A stretch of 64,000 bases of DNA, from assembly GCF_014197615.1 (NCBI RefSeq), contig NZ_JACIFY010000016.1:62001-126000 (forward strand). The letters are read 5' to 3'. Origin of the DNA: Rhizobium esperanzae (GTDB taxonomy: Bacteria; Pseudomonadota; Alphaproteobacteria; Rhizobiales; Rhizobiaceae). Position numbers and translations under genes: made by a program. Shown piece after piece: positions 15,693 to 24,953 of the stretch (position 1 is its first letter; each line of letters begins with the position of its first letter). The notes beneath the pieces are model-generated. The model was not told the origin of the DNA. It was given only the letters and a program-made list of their open reading frames with translations, and made no database searches.

Positions 15693-17516
15693 ATGAAAAA
15701 CTTGAAAATTTCGAAGCAACTTATCTTGCTGGTCATCGGCCTGATGGTGGCCTTTGCCGTCGCCACGTCGCTGCAGATCCGCTCCTCCGTCGATGCGATC
15801 TACAAGGAGCGTTATGACATGCTCCGCGCCGAGGTTCAGTCGGCGGTTTCCGTGCTCAAGCTTTACCAGGCCAAGGTGACCGCGGGCGAGATGACGCTCG
15901 AGGATGCCCAGAAGCAGGCCTACACCACCGTCAACGGGATGAAATACGATCCCGACGGTTATTTCTTCGGCTATAGCTACGACGTCCAGATGTTGTTCCA
16001 CTACGATGCCTCGAAGGTCGGGCAGAGCCTCAAGGGGCAGCCGGACAGCAAGGGCAAGCTCTACCGCGAAGAGCTGGTCAAGCTTGGACAGCAGGGCGGC
16101 GGTCTCGTCGAATTCTATTCCACCAGCAAACCGGGCGAACCGGCCGGCGATTACCGTAAGACCGCCTATGGCCAGGCCTTCGAGCCCTGGAAGGTCGTCG
16201 TCGTCACCGGCGTCTACATGGATGATCTCGATGCTCAGGTGAACAGCACGATCCTGACCGCGCTCTCCGGCAGCATCGTTTTGTTCTTCCTGGCCATGGC
16301 CGCCGCCTACGTCGTCATCCGCGGCATATCGGGACCTCTCAACAGCGTTCACGCCGCCTTGAAGGCCGTCTCCGAAGAGGACGTTTCCATTGCCATCCCG
16401 CATACCGGCATGAACAACGAAGTCGGCATGATGGCGAAGGCGACACAGTCGCTGCAGGAAAAGATCCGGGAACGCCATGCGATGTCGGATCGCGAAGCGG
16501 CCCAGCAGCTGGCGCTGGAAAACGAGCGTGAAAACAATCAGCGTCAGCAGCAGGACGAGACAGCGCTCCAGGCCCGCGTGGTGGCGACGATCGGCCAGGC
16601 GCTGGAGATGATCGCCCGCGGTGATCTCACCGTCCGCTGCGCCGATCTCGGCCAGAAATATGCCGCCCTTCGCGACAACTTCAACGATGCGCTGTCGCAT
16701 CTCGAAGCCGCCATGGCCAAGGTCAGCGCCAAGGGCAGCGATATCGGCACCAGCAAGGAAGAGATCCGCCGCGCCTCCAATGAGCTGTCGCAGCGCACCG
16801 AGCGCCAGGCCGCGAGCCTTGAGGAAGCCTCGGCCGCGCTCGACGAGCTTACCGTCGCCGTCCGCCAGACGGCCGATGGCGCTCACGAGGCGAGCAAGCG
16901 CGTCCATTCCGTCAGCACCGAGGCAACCCACAGCGATGCGATCGTCGGTCAGGCGATCGAGGCGATGAGCGGCATCGAAAAGTCGTCCTCGGAGATCTCG
17001 AAGATCATCGGCGTCATCGACGAAATCGCCTTCCAGACCAACCTTCTGGCGCTGAATGCCGGCGTCGAGGCAGCCCGTGCCGGTGAATCCGGCAAGGGTT
17101 TTGCCGTCGTCGCCCAGGAAGTGCGCGAACTCGCCCAGCGCTCGGCCGCGGCCGCCAAGGAGATCAAGGACCAGATCGCCCGCTCCTCCACCCAGGTCGA
17201 TCATGGCGTCCGCCTGGTCGGCGAGGCAGGCGAGGCGCTAAAGCGCATCTCCGACCAGATCAAGGCCGCCAACGAGATCGTCGCCAAGATCGCCCACAGC
17301 GCCTCCGAACAGGATACGACGCTGCGCTCGATCTCCTCGTCGGTGAACCAGCTCGACGCCGCGACCCAGCAGAACGCCGCGATGGCCGAGGAGACCACGG
17401 CATCGGCCGAAACGCTCGCCAGCGACACCGACGAACTGATCGACCTCATCCGCGGCTTCCGCGTCAGTGGTGGAAGCGCTGCCCCGGCCACGCATCAGGG
17501 GCGCCGTGCCGCTTAA
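15693..17516 (+). CDS. Methyl-accepting chemotaxis protein with periplasmic single-Cache domain
   Basis: A 607-residue transmembrane chemoreceptor. TM1 is at about residues 8-27 (LILLVIGLMVAFAVATSLQI), followed by a periplasmic sCache_2-type sensor (about 30-185, with DPDGYFFGYSYD and FEPWKVVVVTGVYMDDLD), TM2 (SGSIVLFFLAMAAAYVVI), HAMP, and the cytoplasmic signalling domain. The hairpin tip matches the consensus: IAFQTNLLALNAGVEAARAG followed by VVAQEVRELAQRSA. The ATG at 15693 (MKNLKIS) is used; a TTG four codons earlier is less likely. No CheR-tethering pentapeptide is present at the C terminus (it ends GRRAA). The ligand is unknown; related Cache_2 sensors bind small organic acids. Confidence 0.93.
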   Translation: MKNLKISKQLILLVIGLMVAFAVATSLQIRSSVDAIYKERYDMLRAEVQSAVSVLKLYQAKVTAGEMTLEDAQKQAYTTVNGMKYDPDGYFFGYSYDVQMLFHYDASKVGQSLKGQPDSKGKLYREELVKLGQQGGGLVEFYSTSKPGEPAGDYRKTAYGQAFEPWKVVVVTGVYMDDLDAQVNSTILTALSGSIVLFFLAMAAAYVVIRGISGPLNSVHAALKAVSEEDVSIAIPHTGMNNEVGMMAKATQSLQEKIRERHAMSDREAAQQLALENERENNQRQQQDETALQARVVATIGQALEMIARGDLTVRCADLGQKYAALRDNFNDALSHLEAAMAKVSAKGSDIGTSKEEIRRASNELSQRTERQAASLEEASAALDELTVAVRQTADGAHEASKRVHSVSTEATHSDAIVGQAIEAMSGIEKSSSEISKIIGVIDEIAFQTNLLALNAGVEAARAGESGKGFAVVAQEVRELAQRSAAAAKEIKDQIARSSTQVDHGVRLVGEAGEALKRISDQIKAANEIVAKIAHSASEQDTTLRSISSSVNQLDAATQQNAAMAEETTASAETLASDTDELIDLIRGFRVSGGSAAPATHQGRRAA

Positions 17517-17597
17517 ACGGCGCTGAGACAATCAGAGTTTTCAGTATCCAAATCCTGGCGGCCGTCGGTTTTTCCGGCGGCCGTGTCATTTGAAGGC

Positions 17598-18086
17598 CTA
17601 TTGCGCGCTACGGTCGATCAGTCGTTCGATCTCGCGATCGGAAAACACCTCGACGCCGGCCGCTTTCAGCGCCGCCGCCGTCACACCGTTGCCGGTCTGC
17701 CGGCGTCCGGAAAACGTGCCGTCATAGATGAATCCGGACCCGCAGGACGGGCTGCCGTCGATGAGCAACGCATAGCGGCAGCCGGTTTGCCGTGCGAGCG
17801 CCACGGCATTTTCCGCCGCCCGCAGGAACTCTTCCGTCACGTCGGCGCCCGTCAGCTCGACAACCCGCGCCGTGCCGGCCAGCACGTCCTTACCGGTCGC
17901 GCCGTTTGCAATCTCCGCCGGCGGCCGCGGCACTTGCATGCCCGCCGACATCTCCGGACAGATCGTCACCAGCCGCCCTTCAGCCCGCCATCTCTCGATC
18001 GCAGGGTGAAGCAACGGCTTCGCTTGCCCGTCATAGCGGACGGCCTGACCCATGAGACAGGCGCTGACGAGAATCCTATCTTGCAT
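17598..18086 (-). CDS. DUF523 family protein
   Basis: A 162-residue cytoplasmic protein with the DUF523 signatures: the N-terminal ILVSACLMGQAVRYDG, the central VTICPEMSAGMQVPRPP, and LLIDGSPSCGSGFIYDG. The conserved Cys residues (in SACLMG, ICPE and PSCG) suggest metal or Fe-S binding; the reaction is not established for this short form. The gene is convergent with the chemoreceptor and lies 57 bp after the glyS stop on the same strand, so it may be transcribed behind glyS. Confidence 0.88.
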   Translation of the reverse strand: MQDRILVSACLMGQAVRYDGQAKPLLHPAIERWRAEGRLVTICPEMSAGMQVPRPPAEIANGATGKDVLAGTARVVELTGADVTEEFLRAAENAVALARQTGCRYALLIDGSPSCGSGFIYDGTFSGRRQTGNGVTAAALKAAGVEVFSDREIERLIDRSAQ

Positions 18087-18143
18087 GCTTCGTTGAATAG
18101 CGCCTCGGCGGCCGCAATGCCAGGCCGCCGATGGAACTCATTC

Positions 18144-20258
18144 TCAGCCCGAGATCTTCGAGAAATCAGCAACCGTTCCCGTCGCCTCGCGGATCAGCCG
18201 CAGCAAAGCGAGGCGGTTGGCGCGGATCGCGGCGTCCTCGTCGTTGACGAGAACGTCTTCGAAGAAGCGGTCGACCGGGCCGCGCAGCTTGGAAAGCGCT
18301 GCCATTGCCGATCGGAAATCCTCGCTGGCGACGGCATCCGCCGCATCCCTCGATGCGCTTGATATCGCGGCGAACAGCTCTTTTTCGGCATCGAGCTTGA
18401 AGAGCGCTGCCGAAACGCCGTCGGCGATCACGGTGCCCTTCTTCTCCTCGGCGGCGAGCAACTGGGTGGCGCGCTTGGTGCCGGCGAGCAGGTTCTTGCC
18501 GTCCTCGGAGGTGATGAAGGCCGTCAGCGCTTCGACGCGACGCGCCACCATCAGCAGGTCGTCGGCCTCAGGCGTCAGCACGGCGTCGATGAGATCATGG
18601 CGGGCGCCTTGATCGCGCAGATAGACCTTGAGGCGGTCGTGGAAGAAGGAGAGGAGGTCGGCGTCCTTTGATGTCGCCAGGAGCGGCAGGCGAACCCTGC
18701 GCTCCAGCAGGATTCTGACGACACCGAGGGCGGCGCGGCGCAGGGCGAAGGGATCTTTGGAGCCTGTCGGCTTTTCATCGATCGCCCAGAAGCCGATCAG
18801 CGTATCGAGCTTATCCGCAAGAGCGACCGTGATCGCCACCTTGTCCTCCGGCACGCGGTCCGATGGGCCTTGCGGCTTGTAGTGATCCTCGATCGCCGCG
18901 GCAACCGAGGCATTCTCGCCCTGCAGCACCGCATATTTGCGGCCCATCAAGCCCTGCAGTTCCGGGAATTCGCCGACAGCCTCGGTGCGCAGGTCCGCCT
19001 TGGCGAGCACGGCAGCACGATCGACGAGAGCCGCGTCCGCGCCGGTAATTCTAGAGAGCTCCGATGCCAGCGCCCGAATGCGGGCGACGCGGGCGCCCTG
19101 CGTGCCAAGCTTGGCATGGAAGGTGACGTCAAGTGCATCGAGCTTGGCCATGCGCTGATCGAGCGGCTGCTTCAGGTCGAGGCCGAACTTTGCGGCAGAT
19201 GCCTCAAGCGTCTCGAGATCCGGCAGGTTGCCCTGGTCGCGCTTCCAGAAATGCAGTGCGTCCGAAAGCCGGGCCCGCACCACCTTGCCGTTGCCGTGGA
19301 CGATTTCCTTGCCGCCGTCATGCGCCTGGATATTGGAGACCAGGATGAACTTGTTCGAAAGCGTCTCTTCACCCTGTTTGCGGGTGACGAAGCACTTCTG
19401 GTTGGTCTTGATCGTCAGCCGGATGATCTCCGAGGGAATGGAGAGATAATCCTCCTCGAAGCTGCCCATCAGCACCTGCGGCCATTCGACGAGGCCGGAG
19501 ACTTCCTCCAGCAGGCCTTCGTCTTCCACCAGTTCGAGGCCATTGGCGAAGGCGATGTCGCGGGCGTCGTGCAGGATGATGTCCTTGCGCCGCTCGGCAT
19601 CGAGGATGACCTTGGCCTTTTCCAGGCTCGCCGCATAATCGTCGAAGCGTCGCACCGTGATCGCCTCGGGCGCATGGAAACGATGGCCATAGGTGATGTT
19701 GGAAGCGGTGAGGCCGTCGATCTCAAAGGGAATGACGGTGGTTTCTTCATGCTCCGGGCCGAAGGTGCAGACGATCGACTGCAGCGGCCGCACCCAGCGC
19801 AGCGCGCCGGGCCTCGATGATGCCTTGCCCCAGCGCATCGATTTCGGCCAGGGAAAATCGCGGATGATGCCGGGCATGACTTCGGCGACGATTTCTTCCG
19901 TCGCGCGGCCGGGCTTCGAAATCACCGCGACGTAGAAATCACCCTTCTTCGGATCGCTCACCACCTGCGCCTCGGAGACCGAGGACAGGCCGGCGCCGCG
20001 CAGAAAGCCTTCGATCGCCTTCTCGTTGGCGTCGGTGCGCGGTCCCTTGCGTTCCTCGCGCACGTCGGCCGAGCGCGCCGTCAGGCCGTGAATGTCGAGC
20101 GCCAGCCGGCGCGGCGTCCAATATTCGCGCGCGCCCTCATAGGACAGACCCGCTTCGACAAGCGCATCGGTGACGAGCTTCTTCAGGTCGCCGGCAGCCT
20201 TGCGCTGCATGCGGGCCGGAATCTCTTCGGAGCGGAGTTCGAGAAGAAGGTTTGGCAT
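18144..20258 (-). CDS. glyS: Glycyl-tRNA synthetase beta subunit
   Basis: The 704-residue beta subunit, which binds tRNA-Gly and is needed for activity of GlyQ. It begins with the hallmark MPNLLLELRSEEIPARMQRK; other conserved blocks are YWTPRRLALDIHGL, DFPWPKSMRWG, RPLQSIVCTFG and, in the C-terminal half, the DALRR-like DPFALRRAALGVVRIL. The ATG at 20256-20258 is chosen over upstream in-frame starts up to 20462, which overlap the divergent tex leader. In many bacteria glyQ and glyS are adjacent; here they are 10.8 kb apart and on opposite strands. Confidence 0.97.
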   Translation of the reverse strand: MPNLLLELRSEEIPARMQRKAAGDLKKLVTDALVEAGLSYEGAREYWTPRRLALDIHGLTARSADVREERKGPRTDANEKAIEGFLRGAGLSSVSEAQVVSDPKKGDFYVAVISKPGRATEEIVAEVMPGIIRDFPWPKSMRWGKASSRPGALRWVRPLQSIVCTFGPEHEETTVIPFEIDGLTASNITYGHRFHAPEAITVRRFDDYAASLEKAKVILDAERRKDIILHDARDIAFANGLELVEDEGLLEEVSGLVEWPQVLMGSFEEDYLSIPSEIIRLTIKTNQKCFVTRKQGEETLSNKFILVSNIQAHDGGKEIVHGNGKVVRARLSDALHFWKRDQGNLPDLETLEASAAKFGLDLKQPLDQRMAKLDALDVTFHAKLGTQGARVARIRALASELSRITGADAALVDRAAVLAKADLRTEAVGEFPELQGLMGRKYAVLQGENASVAAAIEDHYKPQGPSDRVPEDKVAITVALADKLDTLIGFWAIDEKPTGSKDPFALRRAALGVVRILLERRVRLPLLATSKDADLLSFFHDRLKVYLRDQGARHDLIDAVLTPEADDLLMVARRVEALTAFITSEDGKNLLAGTKRATQLLAAEEKKGTVIADGVSAALFKLDAEKELFAAISSASRDAADAVASEDFRSAMAALSKLRGPVDRFFEDVLVNDEDAAIRANRLALLRLIREATGTVADFSKISG

Positions 20259-20485
20259 GTCACTCTTTTCCTTGCGCCCGCGGGCAGGGCGATCCAAAAA
20301 CGTTGCTTCTGCTATCAAAGAATGCCGCATCTGCACAACCGCAAAAACGGCGGAGAGCGATGGGCTGGGGCAACACGCAGATGACCCCCAACCCCTTAAC
20401 TTCTGCTGTGGAAACCACAGTCGGGCATTGCCTTGCCGCTTTTCGCCGCTATGGTCCCGCAACTTTCGTCGGAACAGGAAATCCC

Positions 20486-22795
20486 ATGGCCGCTGATCTT
20501 CGTTTTCTCGCAGCCCGTATCTCGGCCGAAATCAACGCCCGGCCCGACCAGGCCAAAGCCGCCATCGAGCTGCTCGACGAGGGCGCCACCGTGCCCTTCA
20601 TCGCCCGCTACCGTAAGGAAGTGACGGGCGGGCTTGACGATACGCAGCTGCGCAATCTCGCCGAGCGGCTGGTCTATCTGCGTGAACTCGAAGCCCGGCG
20701 CGACGCGATCGTTGAATCGATCACCGGCCAGGGCAAGATGACCGAGGAGCTGATGGCGAAGGTCGCCGGCGCCGAAACCAAGGCCGAGCTCGAGGATCTC
20801 TATCTGCCCTACAAGCCGAAGCGCCGCACGCGGGCTGAAATCGCCCGTGAACGCGGTCTCGGCCCGCTTGCCGAGGCGATCTTGGCCGAGCGCGGCCGGG
20901 AGCCGGCGGTGCTCGCCGAAGGCTTCATCACCGCAGACGTGACTGACGTGAAGACGGCGCTCGAAGGCGCGCGCGACATCATCGCCGAAGGTATTGCCGA
21001 AAATGCCGACCTGCTCGGCAAATTGCGCGCCCACATGCGCCAGGCGTCGCTGCTGAAGGCCAGGGTCGTCGACGGCAAGCAGGCGGCGGGCGAAAAGTTT
21101 TCCGATTATTTCGACCATTCCGAACGCTGGGCGACTGCGCCGGGCCACCGCGCGCTCGCCATGCTGCGCGGCTGGAACGAGGAGGTGCTGACGCTGACGA
21201 TCGAGGCCGACGCCGAGACCGCCTCGCCGAACAAGCCCGTCGAACGCATGATCGCTGTCGCCTACGAGATCGGCGCGAGCCGCCCCGGCGACCGCTGGCT
21301 GATGGAGGTGGCGAGCTGGACCTGGCGCGTCAAGCTCTCCATGTCGCTGTCGCTCGACCTGATGCGCGAACTGCGCGAAAGGGCCGAAGAGGAGGCGATC
21401 CATGTCTTCGCCCGCAATCTCAAGGATCTGCTGCTCGCCGCCCCGGCCGGCTCGCGCGCGACGATGGGTCTCGATCCCGGCATCCGCACCGGCGTCAAGG
21501 TCGCCGTCGTCGACGGCACCGGCAAGGTGGTCGCGACCTCCACCGTCTATCCCTTCCAGCCGCGCAACGACGTGCGCGGCGCCCAGATCGAGCTCGCATC
21601 GCTGATCCGCAAGCACAATGTCGAGCTGATCTCGATCGGCAACGGCACCGGCAGCCGCGAAACGGAAAAGCTGGTGGCCGACATGCTCGCCGACCTTCCG
21701 GCGCCGAAGCCGACCAAGGTCATCGTCTCGGAAGCCGGCGCCTCGGTCTACTCCGCCTCGGCAACCGCTGCGGCCGAGTTTCCCGATCTCGACGTGTCGC
21801 TGCGCGGCGCCGTCTCCATCGCGCGGCGCCTTCAGGACCCCTTGGCCGAACTGGTCAAGATCGAGCCGAAGTCGATCGGCGTCGGCCAGTATCAGCACGA
21901 TGTCGACCAGCAGAAGCTGTCGCGTTCGCTCGATGCCGTGGTGGAAGACGCGGTGAATGCCGTCGGCGTCGATCTCAACACGGCGTCGGCGCCGCTGCTG
22001 TCCCGCGTCTCCGGCCTCGGGCCCTCGATCGCCGATGCCATCGTCCGCCACCGCGACAACGAGGGCCGCTTCGAGACCCGGCGCGATCTGCTGAAGGTCG
22101 CAAGACTGGGCGGCCGCACCTTCGAGCAATGCGCCGGCTTCCTGCGCATCCCCAACGGCAAGGAGCCGCTCGATGCCTCCTCCGTCCATCCGGAGGCCTA
22201 CGGCGTCGCCAAGAAGATCGTCGCTGCCTGCGGCCGCGATCTCAGGGCGTTGATGGGCGACAGCGCCGTCTTGAAATCGGTCGATCCGCGTCAGTTCATC
22301 GACGAGAAATTCGGCCTGCCGACGGTCAAAGACATCCTCTCGGAACTGGAAAAGCCCGGCCGCGACCCGCGTCCGAGCTTCAAGACCGCGACCTTCGCCG
22401 AGGGCGTCAACGAAATTTCCGACCTGAAGCCCGGCATGGTGCTGGAAGGCACGGTGACCAATGTCGCCGCCTTCGGCGCCTTCGTCGATATCGGCGTGCA
22501 CCAGGATGGCCTGGTGCATGTGTCGCAGCTTGCCGATCGCTTCGTCAAGGATCCGCATGAGGTCGTCAAGGCGGGCGATGTCGTCAAGGTGCGGGTGGTC
22601 GAAGTCGACGCCAAGCGTAAGCGCATCGCTCTGTCGATGAAACGCGACGACGGTTCTTCGGCATCCGCGCCGCGTGGCGATTCTCGCGGCAACCAGGGTT
22701 CCCGGCCGCAGAACGAGCGCCGGCCCGCGGCGGCCAAACCGGAGAGCCAGGGTGCTTTCGGCGCCGCGCTCGCTGAAGCCATGAAGCGAAAATAA
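20486..22795 (+). CDS. tex: Tex-family RNA-binding transcription accessory protein
   Basis: A 769-residue nucleic-acid-binding protein of the Tex/YhgF family. Order: N-terminal helical Tex domain (GATVPFIARYRKEVTGGLDD, LYLPYKPKRRTRAEIARERG), a YqgF-like RNase-H-fold domain (TMGLDPGIRTGVKVAVVDGT), helix-hairpin-helix motifs (LNTASAPLLSRVSGLGPSIA), and a C-terminal S1 RNA-binding domain at about 648-717 (EGTVTNVAAFGAFVDIGVHQ). The tail is Arg/Gly/Ser-rich. The ATG at 20486 (MAADLRFLA) is preferred over a longer frame from 20252 that overlaps glyS. Divergent from glyS. Loss of tex in other bacteria affects toxin expression and stress tolerance; the role here is inferred. Confidence 0.95.
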   Translation: MAADLRFLAARISAEINARPDQAKAAIELLDEGATVPFIARYRKEVTGGLDDTQLRNLAERLVYLRELEARRDAIVESITGQGKMTEELMAKVAGAETKAELEDLYLPYKPKRRTRAEIARERGLGPLAEAILAERGREPAVLAEGFITADVTDVKTALEGARDIIAEGIAENADLLGKLRAHMRQASLLKARVVDGKQAAGEKFSDYFDHSERWATAPGHRALAMLRGWNEEVLTLTIEADAETASPNKPVERMIAVAYEIGASRPGDRWLMEVASWTWRVKLSMSLSLDLMRELRERAEEEAIHVFARNLKDLLLAAPAGSRATMGLDPGIRTGVKVAVVDGTGKVVATSTVYPFQPRNDVRGAQIELASLIRKHNVELISIGNGTGSRETEKLVADMLADLPAPKPTKVIVSEAGASVYSASATAAAEFPDLDVSLRGAVSIARRLQDPLAELVKIEPKSIGVGQYQHDVDQQKLSRSLDAVVEDAVNAVGVDLNTASAPLLSRVSGLGPSIADAIVRHRDNEGRFETRRDLLKVARLGGRTFEQCAGFLRIPNGKEPLDASSVHPEAYGVAKKIVAACGRDLRALMGDSAVLKSVDPRQFIDEKFGLPTVKDILSELEKPGRDPRPSFKTATFAEGVNEISDLKPGMVLEGTVTNVAAFGAFVDIGVHQDGLVHVSQLADRFVKDPHEVVKAGDVVKVRVVEVDAKRKRIALSMKRDDGSSASAPRGDSRGNQGSRPQNERRPAAAKPESQGAFGAALAEAMKRK

Positions 22796-22805
22796 GGGTT
22801 TAGCC

Positions 22806-22825
22806 GGCATTTCGGCAAAAATGCC
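22806..22825 (+). terminator. Short hairpin after tex
   Basis: GGCATTT and AAATGCC form a 7-bp stem 11 bp after the tex stop. No T-run follows, so termination strength is doubtful. Confidence 0.35.
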
Positions 22826-22896
22826 ACAGTTTGTCGGCGTTATTTCGAGAGTGCTAATTCCGGCGCTTGTAAGGCGAAAGAGAACGCCTAAGTTGA

Positions 22897-22914
22897 TGTG
22901 ACTATCCTGTCACA
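22897..22914 (+). promoter_or_regulatory. Palindrome TGTGAC-N6-GTCACA in the cfa leader
   Basis: A perfect 6-bp inverted repeat (TGTGACTATCCTGTCACA) ends 14 bp before the cfa ATG. It resembles a CRP/FNR-class operator, but the TGTGA and TCACA halves are 8 bp apart rather than the 6 bp of a CRP site. At this position it could alternatively form an RNA hairpin just upstream of the ribosome-binding site GCGAGG. Confidence 0.4.
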
Positions 22915-22928
22915 TTTGCGAGGCGTCC

Positions 22929-24188
22929 ATGGCGTCGGCTTTCCTTTCGATCGTCCAGCAAATCATCAGCAAGGGTTCGTTGAGACTTACCCTTGCCAAT
23001 GGCGAGACCCACATGATCGGCGACGGCACGGGTGAAACCGTTGTCGCCCGCCTTGCCGATCAGGAGGCCGAGGACGCCATCCGGCGCGACCCGACGATGA
23101 AGCTCGGCGAAATGTACATGCAGGGCCGGTTCATTCTCGAACAGGGCAATATTTACGATTTCCTGTCGCTGGTGAAGCAGAACACTACCAACGAGATCTT
23201 CGATTTTGAAATGGCGGCACTGCTCGTCGGCCGCATTGCCTTGCAGCAGCTGAAGAGCCGCATGCCGGTCAACCGCAACAAACACAATGTTGCCCATCAC
23301 TACGACCTGTCGGCCAAGCTTTTCGATCTTTTCCTCGACGAGGACTGGCAATATTCCTGCGGCTATTTCGAGCCGCCGGGCATTGGCCTCGACGAGGCGC
23401 AGCTTGCCAAGAAGCGCCATATCGCCGCCAAGCTTCTGCTTGCCCCCAACCAGCGGATCCTGGAGATCGGTTCGGGCTGGGGCGGCATGGGCATGTATCT
23501 GGCGGAGGCGACGGATGGAGCCGATTTTACCGGCATCACGCTCAGCGAAGAACAGCTGAAGGTCTCGCGCGGCCGGGCTGCTAAGCGCGGCCTTGACGAT
23601 CGGGTACGTTTCGAGCTGCAGGACTACCGCAGCATGACGGGACAAAAATTCGACCGTATCGTCTCGGTCGGCATGTTCGAACATGTCGGGATCGGCAATT
23701 ACCCCAATTTCTTCCGCAAGGTCGCCGATCTGCTCGACGATAACGGCGTCATGGTGCTGCATTCGATCGGCCGTCCGAGGCCGAGCTTCGGCACCAACGC
23801 CTTCATCGAGAAATATATCTTCCCCGGCGGCTACATCCCTTCGGTCGGCGAGGTCCTGCCGCCGCTTGAAAAGGCCGGGCTGCTGGTCAGAGATGTCGAA
23901 ATCCTGCCGATGCATTATGCCTATACGCTGCGCCATTGGCGCGAACGTTTCGTGGCGCGCAAGGCCGAAGCGGTGGCGCTTTACGACGAGCAGTTCTTCC
24001 GCATGTGGGAATTCTATCTGGCCGGTTCCGAAATGGGTTTCCGCTGGGACGAACTCTTCATCCTGCAGATCCAGATCGCCAAGAACCAGTTCACCGTTCC
24101 CGACAATCGAAACTACATTGCGCGCAACGAAGCCAAGCTGCAGGAATTCGAGGCGAGGCGCCCCCCGCTGGAAAAGGTGACCTTTTGA
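22929..24188 (+). CDS. cfa: Cyclopropane-fatty-acyl-phospholipid synthase
   Basis: A 419-residue SAM-dependent enzyme that adds a methylene bridge to unsaturated acyl chains of membrane phospholipids, usually on entry to stationary phase or under acid stress. The C-terminal methyltransferase domain contains NVAHHYDLSAKLFDLFLDED, YSCGYFEPPG, motif I ILEIGSGWGGMGMYLAE, GITLSEEQLKVS, and SVGMFEHVGIGNYPNFF, all typical of Cfa. The N-terminal 110 residues form the small lipid-binding domain. Rhizobia often carry two cfa genes; which one this is cannot be told. The palindrome in the leader may be a regulatory site. A histidine phosphatase gene follows after 40 bp. Confidence 0.95.
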   Translation: MASAFLSIVQQIISKGSLRLTLANGETHMIGDGTGETVVARLADQEAEDAIRRDPTMKLGEMYMQGRFILEQGNIYDFLSLVKQNTTNEIFDFEMAALLVGRIALQQLKSRMPVNRNKHNVAHHYDLSAKLFDLFLDEDWQYSCGYFEPPGIGLDEAQLAKKRHIAAKLLLAPNQRILEIGSGWGGMGMYLAEATDGADFTGITLSEEQLKVSRGRAAKRGLDDRVRFELQDYRSMTGQKFDRIVSVGMFEHVGIGNYPNFFRKVADLLDDNGVMVLHSIGRPRPSFGTNAFIEKYIFPGGYIPSVGEVLPPLEKAGLLVRDVEILPMHYAYTLRHWRERFVARKAEAVALYDEQFFRMWEFYLAGSEMGFRWDELFILQIQIAKNQFTVPDNRNYIARNEAKLQEFEARRPPLEKVTF

Positions 24189-24228
24189 GCGGCGGCACCT
24201 GTGCCGGTCATAATGAAAGGGCGTGCCG

Positions 24229-24810
24229 ATGAGCAGTGCGTTTCCCGAAATCTACCTGGTCCGCCACGGCGAAACCGAATGGAGCCGGTCCGGGCGCCAT
24301 ACAGGCCGCAGCGATATTCCGCTGACTGTGAACGGCGAGGCCGCCGCCCGCAAACTGACCGAACGGCTGGCCGGCCTTTCCTTCGCCGCCGTCTGGTCGA
24401 GCCCGTCGGCGCGCGCCCGCACGACCTGCGCGCTCGCCGGTTTCGGATCGGATGCAGTGATCAGGGAGGATCTCGCCGAATGGGATTACGGCGCCTATGA
24501 AGGCATCACCACCAAGGAAATCCTCGCCGGCCGCCCCGGCTGGCAGCTTTTTCGCGACGGCTGCCCGAACGGCGAGTTCGCCGCCGATGTCGGCGCCCGC
24601 GCCGACGCCGTCATCCATGCGCTTCGCGAGGCCGCCGGCACCATCCTGATCTTCTCGAGTTCGCATTTCCTGCGCGTGCTCGCCGCCCGCTGGCTCGGCC
24701 TGCCACCGGAAGGCGGCGCATATTTCTCGCTGGATACCACCAGCATCAGTGTGCTCGGTTATGAGCACGACCTGAGCGAACCGGTCATCCGCCGGTGGAA
24801 CCAGAGATAG
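24229..24810 (+). CDS. Histidine phosphatase family protein (phosphoglycerate-mutase-like)
   Basis: A 193-residue member of the histidine phosphatase superfamily. The phospho-accepting His is in IYLVRHGETEWSRSGRHTG; the second catalytic His is in FSSSHFLRVLAARWLG, and Arg in SSPSARARTTC and Glu in LAEWDYGAYEG complete the site. Substrates in this family range from sugar phosphates to alpha-ribazole phosphate and proteins, so the substrate cannot be named. ATG at 24229 has GAAAGGGCG upstream; a GTG at 24223 is an alternative. Same strand as cfa, 40 bp apart, possibly cotranscribed. Confidence 0.85.
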   Translation: MSSAFPEIYLVRHGETEWSRSGRHTGRSDIPLTVNGEAAARKLTERLAGLSFAAVWSSPSARARTTCALAGFGSDAVIREDLAEWDYGAYEGITTKEILAGRPGWQLFRDGCPNGEFAADVGARADAVIHALREAAGTILIFSSSHFLRVLAARWLGLPPEGGAYFSLDTTSISVLGYEHDLSEPVIRRWNQR

Positions 24811-24875
24811 GGCGACTGCAAAGGGGCCACACGGCATGCCTTTCATTGAGCGCCCTTTGTCTCCGTGGTTAACAT

Positions 24876-24891
24876 TGAGGTAACGACCTCA
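24876..24891 (+). promoter_or_regulatory. Operator-like palindrome upstream of the MipA/OmpV gene
   Basis: TGAGGT-AACG-ACCTCA is a perfect palindrome 62-77 bp before the GTG start at 24954. The position suits an operator in the promoter region. I cannot assign the regulator. Confidence 0.35.
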
Positions 24892-24953
24892 CGATAAATG
24901 TAGCCACCGCCGCCCTCCGCGGCTTTGTTTTTGCGTTTTTCTGGAGTGCGGAC

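Noticed and set aside
17559..17582. Terminator between the Cache chemoreceptor and DUF523
   Set aside because: The GGCCG/CGGCC hairpin is short and mismatched inside; the T-run is in the loop, not after the stem.
20396..22810. An 804-codon open frame opposite tex
   Set aside because: Antisense of a strongly conserved gene; the translation shows no known domain and only GC-driven composition.
24876..24891. Assigning the palindrome before the MipA/OmpV gene to a named regulator
   Set aside because: TGAGGT/ACCTCA fits no operator consensus I can state with confidence.
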